Below are positions 5,591 to 9,628 of a stretch of DNA of 9,628 nucleotides, one piece after another. The DNA is from an uncultured Chthonomonadaceae bacterium (GTDB lineage: Bacteria > Armatimonadota > Fimbriimonadia > Fimbriimonadales > Fimbriimonadaceae), in contig CAMLDW010000060.1 in the NCBI GenBank assembly GCA_946479035.1, forward strand, positions 1-9,628, written 5' to 3'. Numbering within the stretch: the stretch's first letter is position 1; each line of letters opens with the position of its first letter. Below the pieces are notes generated by a model, which was not told the origin of the DNA, did no database searches, and saw only the letters and a list, made by a program, of their open reading frames with translations. Position numbers and translations under genes: made by a program.

Positions 5591-6868
5591 ATGTCAACGC
5601 TCGTCATAGTCGGCGCCCAGTGGGGCGATGAGGCCAAGGGGAAGATGGTGGACGTGCTCGCGCACGACGCCGACGTCGTCGTGCGCTACTCCGGCGGCAA
5701 TAACGCCGGGCACACCGTCATCACAGGCGATAGGACGTTCAAGTTCCAACTGCTGCCGGCCGGCATCCTGCACCCGCGCTGCACTAGCGTTCTCGCTGGC
5801 GGCATGGCAGTGTGCCCCAAGAGCCTGCTCGAGGAGCTCGCCGCGACGCGCGCGCAGCAGCCGGCGCTGGGCGCGCTCATGGTGAGCGCGGCGGCGCACG
5901 TCGTGTTCCCGTACCACCGCCTGCTCGACAGGCTGGAAGAGGACGCGCGCGGCGAGAACAAGATCGGAACGACCACGCGCGGCATCGGCCCCGCCTATAC
6001 CGACAAGGTCCAGCGCATCGGCATCCGCATGGGCGAGTTCGTCTCGAAAGATGTCTTTGCGAAGAGGCTGCGCGAGGTCCTCGCGGTAAAGAACCAGCTG
6101 CTCGCGATGTTCGGCGAGATGCCCCTTGCGTTCGATGCGCTCTATGAAGAGTACGTCTCCTATGCCGAGAAGATCAAGCCGCACGTGCGCGAGACAGACA
6201 CTTTCGTGCAAGAGGCGGTGCTGGGCGGGCGAAAAGTGATGTTCGAAGGCGCGCAGGGCTCATTCCTGGACCTCGACAGCGGCACTTATCCTTACGTGAC
6301 ATCTTCGCACCCTACCGCGGGCGGCGCTTGCATCGGCACGGGGATCGGCCCGCGGCACATCGACGGCGTCCTCGGCGTCTGCAAGGCGTACACGACGCGC
6401 GTCGGCGAGGGGCCGTTCCCGACCGAGCTCTTGGACGCCACGGGACAGCAGATCCGAGACCAAGGGTACGAGTACGGCACCGTGACGGGACGCCCTCGGC
6501 GCTGCGGCTGGCTCGATCTGGTGGCGCTGCGCTATTCTGCGCGCCTCAACTCGCTCAGCGGCCTGATCGTGACGAGGGTCGACGTGCTATCTGGCCTTCC
6601 AGAACTGCAAGTCTGCACGGGGTACTCGATGGACGCGATGCCGACGAGCGTCGCAGAGTGGAAGCGCGTCGTGCCGAAGTATCAGAAGATGAAGGGTTGG
6701 TCCGGCGAACTGCGCGGTGTGCGCTCTCTGAAGGACCTGCCGATCGAGGCGCGCGAGTATCTGAGCGCAATCGAGTCCTTCGTAGGCGTGCCGGTCGTCA
6801 TCGTGAGTATCGGCCCGGACCGTGAAGAAACGATCGTCGTGCGGCCGGACCTGGTCTGGGGCCGGTGA
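5591..6868 (+). CDS. purA: Adenylosuccinate synthetase (PurA)
   Basis: 425 aa, normal length. The enzyme joins IMP and aspartate using GTP, the first committed step from IMP to AMP, in the cytosol. The GTP-binding loop GAQWGDEAKGK is at 8-18 with catalytic D13; the usual second Gly of GDEGKGK is Ala15 here. NNAGHTV at 37-43 carries catalytic H41. The IMP-binding GTTTRGIGPAY, the EGAQG stretch, GTYPYVTSSHPTAGG, VGEGPFPTEL and TGRPRRCGWLD follow in the family's order, so the protein looks intact. ATG 5591 has AGGA 6 bases upstream (5581-5584). The leader carries a -10 box, a terminator-like hairpin and a second hairpin, suggesting control at the RNA level. No other pur genes are adjacent. The 3' end faces the zinc-ribbon/TPR gene across only 11 bases. 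The opposite-strand frames here are shadows. Confidence 0.97.
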   Translation: MSTLVIVGAQWGDEAKGKMVDVLAHDADVVVRYSGGNNAGHTVITGDRTFKFQLLPAGILHPRCTSVLAGGMAVCPKSLLEELAATRAQQPALGALMVSAAAHVVFPYHRLLDRLEEDARGENKIGTTTRGIGPAYTDKVQRIGIRMGEFVSKDVFAKRLREVLAVKNQLLAMFGEMPLAFDALYEEYVSYAEKIKPHVRETDTFVQEAVLGGRKVMFEGAQGSFLDLDSGTYPYVTSSHPTAGGACIGTGIGPRHIDGVLGVCKAYTTRVGEGPFPTELLDATGQQIRDQGYEYGTVTGRPRRCGWLDLVALRYSARLNSLSGLIVTRVDVLSGLPELQVCTGYSMDAMPTSVAEWKRVVPKYQKMKGWSGELRGVRSLKDLPIEAREYLSAIESFVGVPVVIVSIGPDREETIVVRPDLVWGR

Positions 6869-6900
6869 GCGATGGCTCGTCACCCGGTCGCTGGCCAGAC
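6854..6900. terminator. Stem-loop spanning the convergent ends of purA and the zinc-ribbon/TPR gene
   Basis: GTCTGG (6854-6859) pairs with CCAGAC (6895-6900). After a two-base bulge, CCGGTGA (6862-6868) pairs with TCGCTGG (6888-6894) with two G-U pairs, about 13 bp in all with a 19-base loop. The purA stop is in the left arm and the opposing stop is in the loop. No U run is present. It could limit read-through or protect 3' ends; termination is not proven. Confidence 0.35.
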
Positions 6901-7863
6901 GTGCGTGAGCATGGTCTTGGCGTCGAGCTTCTCGTTCGTCACCTTGTCATAGTCCGTGCGCACGACGTCGGCGACGAACACGGTCTGCGCGCCGTCGCCC
7001 AGCTCGACAGTTATTGAAGCAAAGGTCGCGTACTCCGTAAACACCGCGCGCGCAATATCGATCGCGACGGACGCAGGGTCGTCCTCCTTCTCAAGCTTCG
7101 CCGTCAGGTGCAGCGACGGGCCGCGCGGATCCTCGTGCACGCCGAGGATCTTTCGCCCGATCGTGTACTTCTGCGCCAACAGCGCAGCCGTTTGCTGTTC
7201 GACGGGGCTCCCGGGATAGACCGTCGCCTGCACGACCGGTTCGTTGTTCGTCGGCTGTTGGCCGGTCGGAACCGACTGGTCTGGCTTCGGGTCGCCGACG
7301 TTGATCGGGTCGGTGATTGTCTTAGGTTGTCCACTGTTCCTATTCGGGGCCATCGATCCGCCGAGCAAGAAGCTGCCGATGCCGACGATGACCACAAGCA
7401 GCACCATCACGAACACGTACTGCTGCGCGCGCGGCTTGCTCTCGGGTATGCCGAGCTGTTGCGCCGCGCTGGCGGCGTCTTGCTCGGAGCGGCGGCGCTG
7501 CACCGCCTCGAGCTTGCGCCGGTCGTTCTCCGATTCCGGGCGTAGGTCGAGCGCCATTTCGAACCACTCGGCGGCCTGCTCGAGCTCGCCCTTCTCCGCG
7601 TAGATGTCGCCGAGCAGCGTGTGGGCGGTGCCGTTGTTGGGGAAGCGCTTTAGGATCCCCAGGCACACGTCGATCGCCGGCTTGTAGTCGCCGCGGATGC
7701 GGTGGAGGTTGGCCTGCGTGATCTCGCGGTAGACCTCTTGGTCGCTACCCTCTGCGCCGGGCTCGTCCGAGAGCGGCGCCCCGCACTCGAGGCAGTACGT
7801 CGCCGCCGGGTCATTGACCTCGAAGCATTTCGGACAGACCTTATTTCGATCCTGTGCTGCCAA
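6880..7863 (-). CDS. Zinc-ribbon, TPR and single-TM membrane protein
   Basis: 327 aa. Cysteines C10, C13, C24 and C27 (CPKC...CLEC) form an N-terminal zinc-ribbon. Residues about 44-111 form two TPR-like helical repeats ([40 protein letters not shown]). A charged helix follows (113-130), then one transmembrane segment (149-168), a Pro/Asn/Gln-rich linker (about 172-215) and a folded C-terminal domain (about 218-325). The zinc-ribbon and TPRs should be cytoplasmic and the last domain extracytoplasmic. Start: TTG at 7861-7863, with GAGG 6 bases before it; the frame has no better start before the zinc-ribbon. It overlaps the end of dut by 23 bases, so the two are probably translated together. 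I know of no assigned function. The layout suggests a scaffold that carries information across the membrane. It ends 11 bases from the purA stop. Confidence 0.8.
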   Translation of the reverse strand: MAAQDRNKVCPKCFEVNDPAATYCLECGAPLSDEPGAEGSDQEVYREITQANLHRIRGDYKPAIDVCLGILKRFPNNGTAHTLLGDIYAEKGELEQAAEWFEMALDLRPESENDRRKLEAVQRRRSEQDAASAAQQLGIPESKPRAQQYVFVMVLLVVIVGIGSFLLGGSMAPNRNSGQPKTITDPINVGDPKPDQSVPTGQQPTNNEPVVQATVYPGSPVEQQTAALLAQKYTIGRKILGVHEDPRGPSLHLTAKLEKEDDPASVAIDIARAVFTEYATFASITVELGDGAQTVFVADVVRTDYDKVTNEKLDAKTMLTHVWPATG

Positions 7864-8281
7864 AACCGCCCTCGCCGCGCTCAGTGCCGTCCAGGTCGTC
7901 CACCACCGCTAGCTCCGCCTGCGCTACGGGGACGATCACCAACTGCGCAATGCGCTCGCCTTTCTCCAGTCTGACACTTTCCGAGCTCAGGTTGATCAGG
8001 ATGCACTTTATTTCGCCACGGTAGTCGCTGTCGATAGTCCCGGGCGTGTTCACCATCGTGACGCCCATCTTCAGCGCAAGCCCGCTGCGCGGGCGCACCT
8101 GCCCCTCATACCCCTGGGGGATCGCGACGCGCAGTCCGGTGGGCACGAGCCTGCGCTCGAGCGGGCCGAGCACGACCTCTTCAGTAGAGCATATATCCAT
8201 GCCCGCCGAGCCCGCCGTCTGGTAGCGCGGGAGCACGGCGTCCGTCCCGAGCGCCACCTTCACCGTCGGTCTGCTTTGCAA
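7841..8281 (-). CDS. dut: dUTP diphosphatase (trimeric dUTPase)
   Basis: 146 aa from TTG 8279-8281, which has AAGGA (8289-8293) at a 7-base gap and gives the usual bacterial length. Longer in-frame starts exist at TTG 8297-8299 and ATG 8345-8347; the ATG would run under the start of pxpB and lacks a ribosome binding site. The enzyme hydrolyses dUTP to dUMP and pyrophosphate, keeping uracil out of DNA and feeding dTMP synthesis. All five family motifs are present: AGSAGMDI (23-30), RPRSGLALK (63-71), [10 protein letters not shown] (81-90, catalytic D84), GERIAQLV (108-115) and [10 protein letters not shown] (135-144). The C-terminal glycine-rich arm that closes over the substrate is intact. 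The gene is first of a two-gene set with the zinc-ribbon/TPR gene, whose start lies inside the last codons of dut. It diverges from pxpB across about 35 bases. Confidence 0.93.
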   Translation of the reverse strand: MQSRPTVKVALGTDAVLPRYQTAGSAGMDICSTEEVVLGPLERRLVPTGLRVAIPQGYEGQVRPRSGLALKMGVTMVNTPGTIDSDYRGEIKCILINLSSESVRLEKGERIAQLVIVPVAQAELAVVDDLDGTERGEGGFGSTGSK

Positions 8282-8304
8282 ATCGCTGTCCTTGATCAAT
8301 GTCG

Positions 8305-8310
8305 TATGCT
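8305..8310 (+). promoter_or_regulatory. pxpB: Possible -10 box for a leaderless pxpB transcript
   Basis: TATGCT matches the TATAAT consensus at four of six positions and ends 6 bases before ATG 8317, the spacing expected if transcription starts at the A of the start codon. No ribosome binding site precedes that ATG, which fits. No -35 match is visible. The same short spacer must also hold the dut promoter. Confidence 0.35.
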
Positions 8311-8316
8311 TGCGGC

Positions 8317-8964
8317 ATGAGGATCGAGCCGCTGGGCGACGCCGCATACATCGTGCGCGGCCTGGGCGACGGTCCTGCCTATCCTTATGCCGACGAGCTC
8401 GAGCGCATGCGGCTTCCCGGGGTCGACGAGGTCGTCCCTTCCTACGACACGCTTGGAGTCTTCGTCGATCCTGCCGAGTTTAGGTTGTCCTCACTGGAAG
8501 AGGCGCTAAAAGAATCCACAACTTTTAAGAAAACGGCGTCGGCAAGGCTGCACAGCGTTCCCGTCTGCTACGAGCTCGGCGAGGACCTCGAGTCCGCCGC
8601 GCAGGAGCTTGGCATCTTGCCGGAGGCGGTGATCGAGGCGCACTGCTCGCGGGAGTACCTTTGCTACGCGGTCGGGTTCTGCCCGGGGTTTCCCTATCTC
8701 GGCAAGCTGCCGCAAGAGATCAGCGGCCTGCCTCGGTTGCCGGCGCCGAGGATCGTGGTGCCGCCGGGCTCCGTCGGCGTGACGGGCGACCAGACCGGGA
8801 TCTATCCCAGCGCGCGGCCCGGCGGCTGGCGGCTCATCGGAGCGACCCCGCTAGAGATCGTCTCGCTCGAGGACGCCTACTTTCCGATCAAGGCCGGCGA
8901 CCGTGTGCGCTTCCGTCCGATCCGCCTTGGTGAGTATGAGGCGATGAAAGGTGACCGGCTGTGA
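8317..8964 (+). CDS. pxpB: 5-oxoprolinase subunit PxpB (KipI/allophanate hydrolase subunit 1 family)
   Basis: 215 aa from ATG 8317, giving [13 protein letters not shown], the usual N-terminus of the family. An in-frame ATG at 8299 adds six residues and is less likely. Family signatures are [11 protein letters not shown] (81-91), [13 protein letters not shown] (120-132) and [18 protein letters not shown] (148-165), followed by [11 protein letters not shown] (168-178). With PxpC and PxpA it converts 5-oxoproline (pyroglutamate) to glutamate using ATP; PxpB and PxpC phosphorylate the substrate. The protein is cytosolic. In Bacillus the same family (KipI) was named as a kinase inhibitor, but the adjacent pxpA supports the oxoprolinase role. 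The stop overlaps the pxpA GTG by 4 bases (GTGA, 8961-8964), a sign of coupled translation. pxpC is not in the window and may follow pxpA. Confidence 0.92.
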   Translation: MRIEPLGDAAYIVRGLGDGPAYPYADELERMRLPGVDEVVPSYDTLGVFVDPAEFRLSSLEEALKESTTFKKTASARLHSVPVCYELGEDLESAAQELGILPEAVIEAHCSREYLCYAVGFCPGFPYLGKLPQEISGLPRLPAPRIVVPPGSVGVTGDQTGIYPSARPGGWRLIGATPLEIVSLEDAYFPIKAGDRVRFRPIRLGEYEAMKGDRL

Positions 8965-9628
8965 AGCGCGTGGACATCAACGTGGACCTTGCTGAGGGGT
9001 TTCCGGACGATGGTGCGCTGCTCGAGATCGCGACGAGCGCGAACGTCTGTTGCGGCGCGCACGCCGGGTCAGTGGAATTGGCGCTCGCCACGGTGGAGAG
9101 GTGCCGCCAGCTCGGAGTGCGCGTCGGCGCGCACCCTGGCGTGCCGGACCGCGCGGGGCTAGGCCGCGCGCCTTTGGTCGTCAGGGACGAGAACGAGCGC
9201 TCCCTGCTGCAACAGAGCCTGCTGGAACAGGTCTCGATCGCGCAATGGGACTATCTCAAGCCGCACGGCGCGCTCTACAACGCGACCGTGGTTCCTGGGG
9301 CAGCGACGGTGCCGCTCATAGCGGTCGTGCTCCGGCTTGAGCTCCCCTTGCTCGGTCTGCCGGGCTCGCACCACGAACACATAGCGTTCGCGGCAGATGT
9401 CCCCTTCATGCGCGAGGGGTTCGCCGACCGCGCGTACACGCCCAAAGGGACCCTCGTGCCTCGCAGCGAGCCGGGCGCGGTGCTCGCGGACAAGCGTCAG
9501 ATCGCCGACCAAGTCCTCGTGCTCGCCGAGCGCGTCGACTCGATCTGCGTCCACGGCGACAGCCCCGGGTGCGTGGAGATCGCTGGGTTGGTGAGGAGGA
9601 CTTTGACCGACGCGGGATACGAGGTCGG
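8961..9628 (+). CDS. pxpA: 5-oxoprolinase subunit PxpA (LamB/YcsF family), cut by the window end
   Basis: 222 complete codons are present with no stop before the edge; the family is usually about 250 aa, so roughly 30 residues are missing. The start is GTG 8961, with AGGTGA (8949-8954) 6 bases upstream, giving [13 protein letters not shown]. Signatures: SANVCCGAHAG (26-36), GAHPGVPDRAGLGR (56-69), LKPHGALYN (99-107), EGFADRAY (152-159), LVPRSEPGA (165-173) and CVHGDSP (196-202). PxpA is thought to open the phosphorylated 5-oxoproline ring made by PxpB/PxpC. Two conserved spots differ from the usual family text: DLGEG reads DLAEG (9-13) and HAGD reads HAGS (34-37). The rest of the active-site pattern is kept, so I expect a working but divergent member. 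It is translationally coupled to pxpB. Confidence 0.93.
   Translation, partial: MKRVDINVDLAEGFPDDGALLEIATSANVCCGAHAGSVELALATVERCRQLGVRVGAHPGVPDRAGLGRAPLVVRDENERSLLQQSLLEQVSIAQWDYLKPHGALYNATVVPGAATVPLIAVVLRLELPLLGLPGSHHEHIAFAADVPFMREGFADRAYTPKGTLVPRSEPGAVLADKRQIADQVLVLAERVDSICVHGDSPGCVEIAGLVRRTLTDAGYEV

Noticed and set aside
4123..5631. Long open frame (502 codons) on the + strand opposite the DUF4173 gene
   Set aside because: Its product is low-complexity, rich in Ala, Ser, Pro and Arg and has no domain. The opposite strand carries a clear 11-TM family protein; the frame is a GC-rich shadow and runs into the purA start.
8282..8347. ATG 8347 as the dut start
   Set aside because: It would add 22 residues not typical of dUTPases, overlap pxpB and lack a ribosome binding site. 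TTG 8281 has AAGGA at a good distance.
1..9628. tRNA, rRNA, CRISPR array, insertion sequence or integrase
   Set aside because: I saw no cloverleaf, no repeated spacer-repeat pattern and no transposase or integrase motif on either strand.

Overview
The window reads as chromosomal DNA from a GC-rich, free-living bacterium. Housekeeping genes (ribBA, purA, dut, pxpB and pxpA) sit between small conserved-hypothetical genes. The class III-type prepilin leader (G|FTLIE) with an NMRQIHIALMLYCEDY-like continuation and a C-terminal H...DGH motif is a style that is very common in Armatimonadota (Fimbriimonadales-like) and Planctomycetes. I lean towards Armatimonadota, but this is inference from protein style and not a database result.

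Region 1 (1-2230, + strand): a low-complexity edge with homopolymer runs is followed by a tightly packed four-gene cassette. It encodes an exported thioredoxin-like CxxC protein, a type II/IV pseudopilin-like protein, an exported 115-aa protein with 14 cysteines, and a single-pass membrane protein of unknown function. G+C at third codon positions is lower here than in the rest of the window, most clearly in the first gene, so this looks like accessory DNA. The set has no name that I recognise.

Region 2 (2231-3698): a 210-base GC-rich spacer with GGGCCC palindromes precedes an intact bifunctional riboflavin gene, ribBA. Region 3 (3699-5138, - strand): an 11-TM DUF4173/DUF4153-family membrane protein, convergent with ribBA. 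Region 4 (5139-6868): a 452-base spacer holds a possible 46-aa ORF, a consensus -10 box, a strong intrinsic-terminator hairpin and a second long hairpin that ends just before the purA ribosome binding site. It is followed by intact purA. This leader is the best candidate for an undescribed regulatory RNA in the window.

Region 5 (6880-8281, - strand): dut overlaps a downstream zinc-ribbon/TPR/single-TM protein gene by 23 bases, and both probably start with TTG. Region 6 (8317-9628, + strand): pxpB and pxpA (5-oxoprolinase subunits) are coupled through a GTGA overlap and diverge from dut across only about 35 bases. pxpA runs off the window end.

Functionally the core genes serve riboflavin synthesis, AMP synthesis, dUTP removal and 5-oxoproline salvage. 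There is no evidence that they form one system. The cassette in region 1 plausibly acts together in the cell envelope. I found no tRNA, rRNA, CRISPR, insertion sequence or integrase.
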